A stretch of 64,000 nucleotides of DNA from Nereida sp. MMG025 (GTDB lineage Bacteria; Pseudomonadota; Alphaproteobacteria; Rhodobacterales; Rhodobacteraceae), in contig NZ_JAKFZN010000003.1 in the NCBI RefSeq assembly GCF_021654165.1, forward strand, positions 372,001-436,000, given 5' to 3'. The notes under the pieces were generated by a model, which was not told the origin of the DNA, made no database searches, and saw only the letters and a list, made by a program, of their open reading frames with translations. The translations under genes and the position numbers were made by a program. Shown here piece by piece: positions 28,718 through 37,105 of the stretch (the first letter of the stretch is position 1; every line of letters begins with the position of its first letter).

Positions 28718-30316
28718 TCAGACCATCATTTCCTTGGTCGCGGTCAAAGTAACATCAGGATAGTCCCGCGCCACACGGTCAATATCCCACTGCAGACGCG
28801 TTAGAAAGACCGTGTCACCATCGTTGTCGGTGGCAATATGCTGTTTGTTTGCAGCGACAAAGGCATCAACCTTTGGTTTGTCACCCTGAACCCATCTGGC
28901 AGAGGTAAACTGGCTGGCTTCAAAGCGAACGGGCAGGCCGTATTCCATCTCGATCCGGCTGGCCAAAACTTCGAATTGTAGCGCGCCGACGACACCGACA
29001 ATAAATCCTGAGCCGAATGTGGGTTTGAATATCTTGGCGGCGCCTTCTTCGGCAAATTGCATCAACGCTTTTTCAAGGTGTTTTGCCTTCATCGGGTCGC
29101 CTGCGCGGCAGGTCTGCAGAAGTTCGGGCGCAAAGGATGGAATGCCTGAGACGCGCAAAGCCTCGCCCTCGGTCAGCGTGTCGCCGATGCGCAGCTGGCC
29201 ATGGTTGGGGATGCCGATAATATCGCCAGCCCAGGCTTCTTCGGCCAGTTCACGGTCTGAGGCCAGAAACAAAACAGGGTTGCTGATTGCCATGGGCTTG
29301 CCTGCCCGCACATGGGTTAGCTTCATGCCGCGTTTGAAATGCCCGCTGGCCATGCGCAAAAAGGCGACACGGTCGCGGTGCTTGGGATCCATATTGGCTT
29401 GCACCTTGAAAACAAAGCCGCTGACTTTCTTTTCGTCCGGCGCGATTTGGCGCGGCGTGGCGCGTTGGGGCTGCGGTTCGGGGCCGTAGGTCGCGATGCC
29501 TTCCATCAGTTCCTGAACCCCGAAAGAGTTGATGGCCGAGCCGAACCAGATCGGCGTCATCGTGCCTTCCAGCAAGGATTTGGCATCAAGCGGTGGCATC
29601 AATTCGCGGGCCATTTCGATTTCTTCCAAGAAGACTTCCAGCAGGTCAGCGGGCACATGCTCTGCCAATTTAGGGTCATCCAACCCCTTGATTTTCACCG
29701 CCTCGGCCACTGTGTTGCGATCTGCGCGGTCCATCAGTTGCAACTCGTCGCGCAGCAGATCGTAGCATCCGATAAAGTCGCGCCCCCGTCCAATCGGCCA
29801 AGAGGCGGGCGTGACGTCGATGGCAAGGTTTTCTTGGATTTCGTCAATAATCTCAAATGTATCGCGGCTTTCGCGGTCCATTTTGTTGCAAAAGGTCAAG
29901 ATTGGCAGGTCGCGCAGGCGGCAAACCTCAAACAATTTCTGTGTCTGGCTCTCGACCCCTTTTGCCCCGTCGATCACCATCACGGCCGCATCTACCGCGG
30001 TCAACGTGCGATAGGTGTCTTCGGAAAAATCCGAGTGCCCTGGCGTGTCGACAAGATTAAACCGATAGCCCGAAAAATCAAAAGACATGGCCGAAGCGCT
30101 TACAGAAATGCCGCGGTCCTTTTCCATCTGCATAAAGTCCGAACGGGTGCGGCGCGCTTCACCTTTGGCGCGCACTTGTCCCGCCATCTGGATCGCGCCG
30201 CCATATAGCAGGAACTTTTCTGTCAGGGTCGTTTTGCCAGCGTCAGGGTGCGAGATGATCGCAAATGTCCGGCGGCGGGCGATTTCTGGAGGCAGGGTGG
30301 GAGCATTGTCTAACAT
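28718..30316 (-). CDS. prfC: Peptide chain release factor 3
   Basis: GTPase that removes RF1/RF2 from the ribosome after termination. 532 residues. The G domain is clear: SHPDAGKTTLTEKFL (G1, about residues 21-35), DRGISVSASAMSF (switch I), DTPGHSDFSEDTYR (G3), NKMDRESRD (G4). It is followed by domain II (about 285-390) and the RF3-specific C-terminal domain (VGVVGALQFEVLASR). The length equals E. coli RF3 (529). No operon partner is tight on either side. Confidence 0.97.
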   Translation of the reverse strand: MLDNAPTLPPEIARRRTFAIISHPDAGKTTLTEKFLLYGGAIQMAGQVRAKGEARRTRSDFMQMEKDRGISVSASAMSFDFSGYRFNLVDTPGHSDFSEDTYRTLTAVDAAVMVIDGAKGVESQTQKLFEVCRLRDLPILTFCNKMDRESRDTFEIIDEIQENLAIDVTPASWPIGRGRDFIGCYDLLRDELQLMDRADRNTVAEAVKIKGLDDPKLAEHVPADLLEVFLEEIEMARELMPPLDAKSLLEGTMTPIWFGSAINSFGVQELMEGIATYGPEPQPQRATPRQIAPDEKKVSGFVFKVQANMDPKHRDRVAFLRMASGHFKRGMKLTHVRAGKPMAISNPVLFLASDRELAEEAWAGDIIGIPNHGQLRIGDTLTEGEALRVSGIPSFAPELLQTCRAGDPMKAKHLEKALMQFAEEGAAKIFKPTFGSGFIVGVVGALQFEVLASRIEMEYGLPVRFEASQFTSARWVQGDKPKVDAFVAANKQHIATDNDGDTVFLTRLQWDIDRVARDYPDVTLTATKEMMV

Positions 30317-30365
30317 GCGCGCAGCTATACCTGCGTGCGGGGTTAGGGGAAAGCCTCAAACATGC

Positions 30366-31370
30366 CTAGCTGCGTGAGGCCCGTTTCAGCAAATCAACGG
30401 TGTTGCCCGTCAGCATACCTTCGGAAATCTCAAAGCTGAGATGGGCCCTGGCGCTGGCGGTGTGATCATCCATTGACATGGATTGCGCCACCTCTTCGGG
30501 AAGCGTGCCTTTCACCTTCTCATCAAGGTGCAGCGACTCTGCTGCGATGCCTTCGGCAAAGATGATTTGGTGACGGTCAAAAAGTAGTTGGAAGTAGTCG
30601 ACAAAGCCACCTTCCTCCTGGATGACGCTGTCACCGTTGATCAGGTATCGCGCGCGGACCAACACCTCTGCGCGTCCGGCTTTGAGCGTGTCGCGTCTTT
30701 GATAGACAAAAAGCCGATGATCGGGCGTAACCCTCAAGTCATTGATATTGTTCAGAACACCAGCCTTAATCCTGATCGGCGCCAGCGTGCCGGTGGCGCG
30801 CGCGGTTGCGGCTCCGATCCATCGCAATTCCTGGGCGCCCGCGTCGCGTGTTAAAATGCGGTCGCCGACCTTCAGATCTTCGATGCGGCGCTGTTCGCCT
30901 GTCGCAAGGGTGATATGGGTGCCGCGCAAGAACGCGATGCTGCCAAGTTGGGCAAGGCGCGACTCGGGCGTATCACGATCAATGCCGACAAGGGTGTAAT
31001 CCTGTTTGCTGATTATTCGGGACATGGGCAGGACGAATACATCTTCGACGCCGCCGTCGATCAATTCGACCATAATGACCGCTTCGATCGTGGTGCCATC
31101 GGCACACATAAATGTCAGCGTGCTGTCCAAAACAACCTGTGCCCCGTGGGTGCCAAGCGTGCTGTCTTCTGCGATCGTATATTTTGAAACGCCATCATCT
31201 GTCACAACATTCAGCGCAAGCACGGTCGGGGCGGCCATGGGCGACAGGCTGAACACATCTTCCATAATCAGCTCATCTGCAAAGCTGATGGGATCGCCAA
31301 GGTTGACACCATGGCTGACCCGTAAATCGGTTGCGCGATGCACCGAATATGATTTTTGTGTCGCGCTCAT
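30366..31370 (-). CDS. Hint-domain protein lacking the usual N-terminal cysteine
   Basis: 334 residues. The first 140 are an acidic, beta-type region of no known family. Residues about 145-290 are a Hint (hedgehog/intein) module of the type common in Roseobacter proteins: RGTHITLATGEQRRIEDLKVGDRILTRD, then LRWIGAATARA, VTPDHRLFVYQRR and FVDYFQLLFDRHQIIFAEG. The module normally begins with Cys-Phe; here the position reads A146-F147, so self-cleavage by that cysteine is not expected. Start ATG 31370 follows ACGGAG at 8 nt; a GTG at 31379 overlaps that site. Function unknown, probably surface or secreted-protein related. Confidence 0.8.
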   Translation of the reverse strand: MSATQKSYSVHRATDLRVSHGVNLGDPISFADELIMEDVFSLSPMAAPTVLALNVVTDDGVSKYTIAEDSTLGTHGAQVVLDSTLTFMCADGTTIEAVIMVELIDGGVEDVFVLPMSRIISKQDYTLVGIDRDTPESRLAQLGSIAFLRGTHITLATGEQRRIEDLKVGDRILTRDAGAQELRWIGAATARATGTLAPIRIKAGVLNNINDLRVTPDHRLFVYQRRDTLKAGRAEVLVRARYLINGDSVIQEEGGFVDYFQLLFDRHQIIFAEGIAAESLHLDEKVKGTLPEEVAQSMSMDDHTASARAHLSFEISEGMLTGNTVDLLKRASRS

Positions 31371-31556
31371 CAGCGGCACTCCGTTGTTTGCGCTTACCTA
31401 AGGGTCAACGTAAAACTTCGCAATTCTTTCTGATGCTTTTTGGCAGATGATTGCGGCATTTGACGGGCATGTGTTTGACCGCAAAGCGACCTTTGGCTCT
31501 TTTCTTCCGCAGCGCGCCGTTATTTAACGATCATCGAAACAATAAGGAGCGCAACA

Positions 31557-32336
31557 ATGGACTTGGGACTTAAAGGGAAAACGGCACTGGTGTGTGCCTC
31601 ATCCAAAGGGTTGGGGCTTGGCTGTGCAGAGGCTTTGGCAGAGGCGGGAGTCGATTTGATCATGAACGCGCGTGGGTCTGAGGCACTTGAAGCAAGCGCC
31701 CAAGACATTCGGGACCGTTTCGGTGTGCGCGTCACCACCGTGGCCGCCGATGTGACAACACCCGAAGGCCAAACACAGGTGCTGTCTGCAGCATCTGATG
31801 TGGACATCCTTGTGACAAATGCAGGTGGGCCGCCCCCGGGTATGTGGTCGGATTGGGACCGCGACGATTTTGTTGGCGCTCTGGACGCAAACATGCTGAC
31901 ACCGATTGCCCTGATGACAGCCCTGTTGCCGCAGATGATGGAAAAAGGGTGGGGCCGTGTCGTGAACATTACCTCGCAATCCGTTAAAGCACCCATCGCC
32001 GTTTTGGGCCTGTCAAATGCTGCGCGTGCAGGGCTGACAGGCTATGTTGCAGGCACCGCCCGTCAGGTCGCGGGCCACGGTGTCACGATCAACAACCTGC
32101 TGCCTGGTATCCACGCAACAGACCGCGCGATTGCCCTTGATACAGGTGTCACCAAAGCCCAAGGCATCACGATGCAAGAAGCACAAAAGCAGCGTGAAGC
32201 CACAATTCCGGCAGGGCGCTATGGCACACGGCAGGAATTTGGCGCGGCCTGTGCCTTTTTGTGTAGTCAGCACGCAGGCTTTATCATCGGCCAGAACCTG
32301 TTGCTGGATGGTGGCGCCGTAAACGCCACATTATGA
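31557..32336 (+). CDS. SDR-like protein without the catalytic Tyr and Lys
   Basis: 259 residues with the Rossmann layout of beta-ketoacyl reductase-like short-chain dehydrogenases. The cofactor loop is ASSKGLGLG, without the usual TG start. DVTTPEG, VTNAGGPPPG, VVNITSQSVK and a C-terminal GAVNATL are seen. At the place of YxxxK the sequence reads SNAAR, so the catalytic Tyr is Ser and the Lys is Arg. This matches the atypical BKR-like subgroup (cd05344 as I remember it). AAGGAG lies 8 nt before the ATG. The stop overlaps the start of the AlkC-like gene. It may bind a dinucleotide without classical catalysis. Confidence 0.88.
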   Translation: MDLGLKGKTALVCASSKGLGLGCAEALAEAGVDLIMNARGSEALEASAQDIRDRFGVRVTTVAADVTTPEGQTQVLSAASDVDILVTNAGGPPPGMWSDWDRDDFVGALDANMLTPIALMTALLPQMMEKGWGRVVNITSQSVKAPIAVLGLSNAARAGLTGYVAGTARQVAGHGVTINNLLPGIHATDRAIALDTGVTKAQGITMQEAQKQREATIPAGRYGTRQEFGAACAFLCSQHAGFIIGQNLLLDGGAVNATL

Positions 32337-33451
32337 CGGGCTTTTCGCTCAAAGATCATCTGTTCAACGCGGCAACAGTCAAGGGATTGGCGGACGAGAT
32401 TTCATCCGCCCATCCCGATTTTGATGCCAAGCGCTTTCAATCCGATGCGCTTGCGGGGTTTGCGGAACGCGAGTTGAAGGCCCGTATTGAATGGCTTGCA
32501 GATTGCTTGCAGGCCCAAGCCCCTTCGGACTTCGCAGCTATGGCCGACTGGATTGAGGCGGCGCTACCACCCCCGTTGGATCCTGCCAAAACAGATGATG
32601 ATTTTGGCCACTTCATCCATGCGCCTTATGGCGTGCTGATTGCGCGTCATGGGACGGGCCATGTCGAGCGTGCGCTAAGTGCGATACACGCCGTGACACA
32701 ACGCTTCTCGATGGAGTATGCGGTCCGTTTCTTTTTGACCGATCACGCCGATCAAACCCTTGACCATATGGCCGATTGGGTCCGTGATCCCAACTACCAT
32801 GTGCGCAGATTGGTGAGCGAGGGCACGCGGCCAACCTTGCCGTGGGCGCCGCGTATTGGACTGGATGTTTTGCGCCCGCTGCCGCTGCTGGATGCGTTGC
32901 ATGCAGACCCCACCCGATATGTGACCCGGTCGGTTTGCAATCACCTGAATGACGTCGCCAAGGTCAATGCGAAAGCTGTCTATGACAGGCTAGATAAGTG
33001 GAGGGCAGAAGGCGATCAGAATGCGCCCGAGCTTGACTGGATGTCGCGCCACGCCTTGCGCACGCTTATCAAGCAAGGTGAGCCTGGCGCAATGGAACGG
33101 TTGGGGTATCGACCAAATGCAGAGGTCGATGTCACCATTGAAATGCCCGATGAGGCCATCATCGACGATGTGACCGAAATTGCGATCACACTTCTGGCGG
33201 ACCAAAAGACGCCTGTCTTGGTGGACTACGCAATCGATTTTCGAAAAGCGGATGGTCGTCAAAAATCAAAGGTTTTCAAGGTGAAGCAATGCGTTCTTCA
33301 ACCGAATGAGCCATTGCGTCTGGTCAAGCGGCACAGATTCAAGGGCGATGCCACGACCTTTCGGCTCTATCCAGGCAAGCATGATGTTCATGTTATGGTG
33401 AACGGCGTTGTGCGGGCCAGCCAGAGGTTTGATTTGCTTGAAAAGGCGTGA
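32333..33451 (+). CDS. alkC: AlkC-like DNA glycosylase (HEAT-repeat alkylation repair)
   Basis: 372 residues. The N-terminal 250 or so are helical HEAT-like repeats of the DNA alkylation repair family (KDHLFNAATVKGLADEI, WVRDPNYHVRRLVSEGTRPTLPWAPRI). The region after 270 is a beta-rich Ig-like domain (ITLLADQKTPVLVDYAIDFRKADG ends with a basic KVFKVKQ stretch), as in AlkC rather than AlkD. AlkC enzymes excise 3-methyladenine and 3-methylcytosine from DNA. It overlaps the SDR-like gene by 4 nt and so is cotranscribed with it. The family is clear; the substrate follows from the family. Confidence 0.85.
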   Translation: MTGFSLKDHLFNAATVKGLADEISSAHPDFDAKRFQSDALAGFAERELKARIEWLADCLQAQAPSDFAAMADWIEAALPPPLDPAKTDDDFGHFIHAPYGVLIARHGTGHVERALSAIHAVTQRFSMEYAVRFFLTDHADQTLDHMADWVRDPNYHVRRLVSEGTRPTLPWAPRIGLDVLRPLPLLDALHADPTRYVTRSVCNHLNDVAKVNAKAVYDRLDKWRAEGDQNAPELDWMSRHALRTLIKQGEPGAMERLGYRPNAEVDVTIEMPDEAIIDDVTEIAITLLADQKTPVLVDYAIDFRKADGRQKSKVFKVKQCVLQPNEPLRLVKRHRFKGDATTFRLYPGKHDVHVMVNGVVRASQRFDLLEKA

Positions 33452-33544
33452 AACCTTGCGCGTTGTCGGGGCAGTTGTTATGTCCGCTAAAACCCGATTG
33501 TTTTGGTCGGAAATGACAAAGCCAGAGGCCCCGCCCGCGTGACC

Positions 33545-34633
33545 ATGACCACCCCATCATACCGACTAGAGATCCTTGATCTGACGCGCAGCTTTGGAGG
33601 GCGCATCGTTGTGGACGGCGTGTCGCTCAAGGTGGCGGCAGGGCAGGTGACATGCCTTTTGGGGCCATCGGGCTGCGGAAAATCAACGACGCTTCGCATG
33701 ATTGCCGGCGTCGAGATGCAAGACAGCGGCGAAATCTATGTGGATGGAAAACTGATTTGCGACACACGCACGCGCATTCCGTCTGAAAAGCGTGAAACGG
33801 GCCTGATGTTTCAGGACTTCGCTCTGTTTCCCCATCTCACGGTGGCCCAAAACGTCGCCTATGGTCTGAACGGCCCGAAAGAGGCGCAGCACGAACGCGT
33901 GAAACACCTTCTGGATCGTGTGGGCTTGTTGGCTCATTTGGACAACTACCCCCACCAGCTTTCGGGCGGTGAACAACAACGCGTCGCTTTGGCACGCGCC
34001 TTGGCCCCACGCCCCAAAGTTATGTTGATGGACGAGCCGTTTTCAGGGCTCGACAATCGTTTGCGTGATGACATCCGCGACGAAACCCTTGCAGTGCTCA
34101 AAGAAGAAGGGGCCGCGGTCCTTTTGGTCACGCACGAGCCTGAAGAAGCCATGCGCATGGCCGATGAAATCGCATTGATGCGCGATGGTCAGATCGTGCA
34201 GCAAGGGGCGCCCTATAACGTCCACAACCGCCCCGTTGATAAGCAAGCTGCAGCTTTTTTTAGTGATATCAATGTTATATCGGGTAAAGTTGAAGGGGCT
34301 TTGACGCAAACGCCTTTTGGCCGCTTCCTTGCGCCAGGGGTTCCGGACGGTGCAGACGTGGAGATCGTGATCCGCCCCCAACACATCAAAATCGAATTTG
34401 ATCGCAATGGTCATGGCCCGTCCGAAACGCCTGAAAACGGCGCACCCGCACGCGGGCGGGTGGAACGGGCGCGGTTCATGGGCAAGGAAAGTCTGGTAGA
34501 GTTTCGAATGGAATTCGATGGATCGATCCTGCGGGCCAGCGTGCCGAACGTCTTTTTGCCAAAGCCTGACACACCTATGTGGCTGATGTTGCGCCGCGAC
34601 CGCTGCTTCGTGTTTCCCAAAAGTTCAAGCTAG
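33545..34633 (+). CDS. ABC transporter ATP-binding protein (FbpC-like), solitary
   Basis: 362 residues. The nucleotide-binding domain has Walker A GPSGCGKST, Q-loop FQDFALFPHLT, signature LSGGEQQRVALARA and Walker B VMLMDEPFSGLD. A TOBE-type C-terminal domain follows (about 240-362, VIRPQHIKIEFD). This is the layout of iron(III)-type importers (FbpC/PotA group). No permease or binding-protein gene is next to it, so the substrate is open. Start ATG 33545 is preferred over TTG 33503, whose extra 14 residues do not fit; neither has a strong ribosome-binding site. Its TAG stop shares CTAG with the stop of the convergent regulator. Confidence 0.85.
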   Translation: MTTPSYRLEILDLTRSFGGRIVVDGVSLKVAAGQVTCLLGPSGCGKSTTLRMIAGVEMQDSGEIYVDGKLICDTRTRIPSEKRETGLMFQDFALFPHLTVAQNVAYGLNGPKEAQHERVKHLLDRVGLLAHLDNYPHQLSGGEQQRVALARALAPRPKVMLMDEPFSGLDNRLRDDIRDETLAVLKEEGAAVLLVTHEPEEAMRMADEIALMRDGQIVQQGAPYNVHNRPVDKQAAAFFSDINVISGKVEGALTQTPFGRFLAPGVPDGADVEIVIRPQHIKIEFDRNGHGPSETPENGAPARGRVERARFMGKESLVEFRMEFDGSILRASVPNVFLPKPDTPMWLMLRRDRCFVFPKSSS

Positions 34634-35292
34634 AGCGTCACGCGTCGGTTGGTGTAATCCGCAAGCGTCTTGCCTTGTTCTTCGACAAACAGGCTTGGCA
34701 AAATGCGGGCCGCGTCGATCAAATCGGCACGCAGTTCTGCGAAATCCGCAGCTGTTTCGTTCCAGACAACGCAGGTCCACACGCGCCCCCAATAATCCAG
34801 TTGAAGCGGCCGCGCGGTCATTTGCGTGCCATCATAGGACAATTCAAGTTTCTGGCGGCTGCGGATCGCTTGGCGCAGGGTTGGCAGGTGTTGAAACCCG
34901 CGTGCGGCATCTGCAAACGGGTAAATTGCAAAGCCCCATGATGCAGGCGCGCTTGTCCGTTCTTCGGGCAGGACCTGGTCAATCTTCTGGCTTAGGGTCT
35001 TTGCGGCGTCTGACAGGTCCGCGTCTGCGGCTTCCCCGACAACCTGAAGGCCTACGTGCAAAGCCTCTAATTCGGTCAGCGACAGGTTCAGCGGGGGCAG
35101 GGTGATCGCAGCCGTGACCCAATACCCCACACCGCGTTCGCCCTGCACAGGCACGCCACTGGCGGCAAGCGTCTCCATATCGCGGTAGATCGTGCGTTCG
35201 GACACATTCATTTTGCGCGCCAGATCAGCCGCACGATGCAACCGCCCGTCGCGCAATTCCGTGATGAGTTTGTAAAGCCTATCCGAGCGCAT
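34630..35292 (-). CDS. YafY-type HTH/WYL transcriptional regulator
   Basis: 220 residues. The N-terminus is a winged helix-turn-helix (RSDRLYKLITELRDGRLHRAADLARKMNVSERTIYRDMETLAASG); the C-terminal half is a WYL ligand-sensing domain (RKLELSYDGTQ-type strand, PLQLDYWGRVWTCVVWNE). Start ATG 35292 is chosen because GAAAGGGG lies about 5 nt upstream and the HTH begins there; open frame continues upstream to 35397. Two 16-bp palindromes lie 49-82 bp upstream, probably its own operator. The ligand and other targets are unknown. The neighbouring tatABC promoter lies in the same divergent gap. Confidence 0.9.
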   Translation of the reverse strand: MRSDRLYKLITELRDGRLHRAADLARKMNVSERTIYRDMETLAASGVPVQGERGVGYWVTAAITLPPLNLSLTELEALHVGLQVVGEAADADLSDAAKTLSQKIDQVLPEERTSAPASWGFAIYPFADAARGFQHLPTLRQAIRSRQKLELSYDGTQMTARPLQLDYWGRVWTCVVWNETAADFAELRADLIDAARILPSLFVEEQGKTLADYTNRRVTL

Positions 35293-35340
35293 CTGGCCCC
35301 TTTCGATTCGCCTCAATTCCGACTGGTACAGCTGCACTCC

Positions 35341-35374
35341 TGACATTATTCTGTCACCTGACAATATAATGTCA
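35341..35374. promoter_or_regulatory. Tandem palindromic operator, two TGACA-N6-TGTCA sites
   Basis: Two 16-bp palindromes, TGACATTATTCTGTCA (35341-35356) and TGACAATATAATGTCA (35359-35374), are separated by CC. They lie in the divergent gap between the WYL regulator (start 35292) and tatA (start 35508). On the minus strand they overlap an AT-rich -10-like region (TTGGAA, 17 nt, ATTATA), so binding would block the regulator's own promoter. Autoregulation is inferred. Confidence 0.7.
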
Positions 35375-35507
35375 TGAAAGCTGTAAATTCCAAGCAAATA
35401 TGACCCTTTCAGCGTAAGTTTTCCCTTTTCGCATCTGTGGCACAGGCGTAGAACTAAGCCTCAGAATTTACAGACGGGCCAAGCGCCCGAAAATGGAGAG
35501 ATCTCTC

Positions 35508-35732
35508 ATGTTGAACAATATCGGCCCTATGGGCTTTCTGCTGATCGCTGTTGTCGTGCTGGTCCTTTTTGGCCGCGGCAAGGTTTCATCCTTGATGGGT
35601 GAAGTTGGTAAGGGCATCACAGCCTTCAAAAAAGGCGTCAAAGATGGCACCGAAGAGCTTGAACAAGAAGCCAGCGACGTTGCCAAGGACGTGACACCGT
35701 CTGACGCGGCTGAGGAAAAAGACAAAGCCTAA
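35508..35732 (+). CDS. tatA: Sec-independent protein translocase subunit TatA
   Basis: Pore-forming subunit of the twin-arginine translocase, which moves folded proteins across the inner membrane. 74 residues: one N-terminal membrane helix ([14 protein letters not shown]), the FGRGK hinge and an amphipathic helix ([18 protein letters not shown]), then an acidic tail. Start ATG 35508 has GGAGAG 7 nt upstream; an ATG at 35493 lies within that upstream site. tatB follows 12 nt after the stop. Confidence 0.95.
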   Translation: MLNNIGPMGFLLIAVVVLVLFGRGKVSSLMGEVGKGITAFKKGVKDGTEELEQEASDVAKDVTPSDAAEEKDKA

Positions 35733-35744
35733 GGGGCGCGCGCC

Positions 35745-36221
35745 ATGTTTGGATTGGGTTGGGGCGAGATGATCGTCGTGGGCATTGTTGCCCTAATCGT
35801 CGTTGGCCCCAAGGAATTGCCAGTGATGTTTCGCACGATGGGCCGCTTTATGGGCAAGGCCAAGGGGATGGCGCGCGAATTCACCAGCGCCATGAATGAC
35901 GCGGCGGATAGCGCAGGCGTGCGGGATATCGCCCGCGATATCCAAAACGCAACAGATGCACGCAATCTGGGCCTTGATAAGGTCAAAGAAGCCGCCACGA
36001 AGTTCGAAAGTTGGGAGCCCAAGGTAGATGCCAAAGACGGCTCTGAGACGGCCAAGCTAAGTGCGGAACGTGCCGAAGCCGCCAAGAAAATCCACGACTA
36101 CAGCGCGAAAAAAGCCGCCGAACGCAAGGCCGATGACGCCCGCAAAGCCCTTGCTGATGCAGAAGCCGAATTGGCCCGTGCCAATACCTCAAAGTCGGCA
36201 CCTGAGGAGCCCAAAGCATGA
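35745..36221 (+). CDS. tatB: Sec-independent protein translocase subunit TatB
   Basis: Receptor-complex partner of TatC. 158 residues. The N-terminus FGLGWGEMIVVGIVALIVVGPKELP carries the typical Glu-8 and the GPKELP hinge that separates TatB from TatA. A long amphipathic and charged helical tail follows (about 30-158), with an Ala/Lys/Glu-rich coiled-coil-like end. The stop overlaps the tatC ATG. Confidence 0.95.
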   Translation: MFGLGWGEMIVVGIVALIVVGPKELPVMFRTMGRFMGKAKGMAREFTSAMNDAADSAGVRDIARDIQNATDARNLGLDKVKEAATKFESWEPKVDAKDGSETAKLSAERAEAAKKIHDYSAKKAAERKADDARKALADAEAELARANTSKSAPEEPKA

Positions 36222-37105
36222 GCGACCATGTGAGTGATGACGAGATCGAGGACAGCGCCGCCCCGCTAATCGAACATCTGACAGAGCTGCGGACGCGCCT
36301 GATCCGCTCGGTCTTGGCCTTTGTGGTTGCGATGGTTGCGTGTTTTACGATTGCCGAACCGATCCTCAATTTTCTGGCTGAGCCGATTGCAGATATCCTG
36401 CGCGGCCGTGGCGAAGACCCCCGCCTGATCTTTACCGCGCCACAGGAGAAATTCTTTGTCCTGATCCGGATATCGGTCATTGCAGGCTTTGCGGTCAGCT
36501 TTCCGGTGATCGCCTACCAGCTTTGGCGGTTCGTGGCGCCTGGTCTGTATAAAACGGAAAAAAACGCCTTTTTACCCTTTATCGTGGCCAGCCCCGTTCT
36601 GTTTATGATGGGCGCGGCCTTCGCCCACTATGTGGTGACGCCGCTTGCGATGAACTTCTTCATCGGGTTCTCGGACGTCATCCCCTCCATCACAGCGATG
36701 GTGACTGGGGCCGAGATTGCGGCAACGGATAATGAACTCAGCACCGTCTTTCTGGGTTCTGTGCGTGAAAGCCTTGATGTGTCGCTCAAATTCATTTTTG
36801 CCTTCGGTCTGTGTTTCCAGCTGCCCGTTTTGCTGACCCTCATGGGCAAGGCAGGGCTGGTCAGCGCGGTGGGCCTGCGCGCCGTGCGCAAATATGCGAT
36901 TGTCGGTATCCTAGTGCTTGCCGCCCTTGTGACCCCGCCTGATGTTGTCACGCAGGTGATCCTGTTTGTGGTGGTCTATGGTCTTTACGAGATTTCGATC
37001 TGGCTGGTACAGGGCGTCGAAAAGCGCCGTATCCAGAAGATGAAAGACGAAGGCCTATGGGACGAAGACATCTACGGTGAAGGCGCAGACGACGCTGATG
37101 ACTGA
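36218..37105 (+). CDS. tatC: Sec-independent protein translocase subunit TatC
   Basis: Signal-peptide receptor of the Tat pathway. 295 residues with six membrane helices. Markers seen are PLIEHLTELRTRLIRSV at the N-terminus and APQEKFFVLIRISVIAGFAVSFPVIAYQLWRFVAPGLYKTEK. The end carries a charged tail (EKRRIQKMKDEGLWDED) and an acidic tip. The next gene begins inside its 3' end. Confidence 0.96.
   Translation: MSDHVSDDEIEDSAAPLIEHLTELRTRLIRSVLAFVVAMVACFTIAEPILNFLAEPIADILRGRGEDPRLIFTAPQEKFFVLIRISVIAGFAVSFPVIAYQLWRFVAPGLYKTEKNAFLPFIVASPVLFMMGAAFAHYVVTPLAMNFFIGFSDVIPSITAMVTGAEIAATDNELSTVFLGSVRESLDVSLKFIFAFGLCFQLPVLLTLMGKAGLVSAVGLRAVRKYAIVGILVLAALVTPPDVVTQVILFVVVYGLYEISIWLVQGVEKRRIQKMKDEGLWDEDIYGEGADDADD

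Noticed and set aside
30366-31370. Intein or hedgehog-like self-splicing element
   Set aside because: The nucleophilic cysteine is absent and no split host protein is present.
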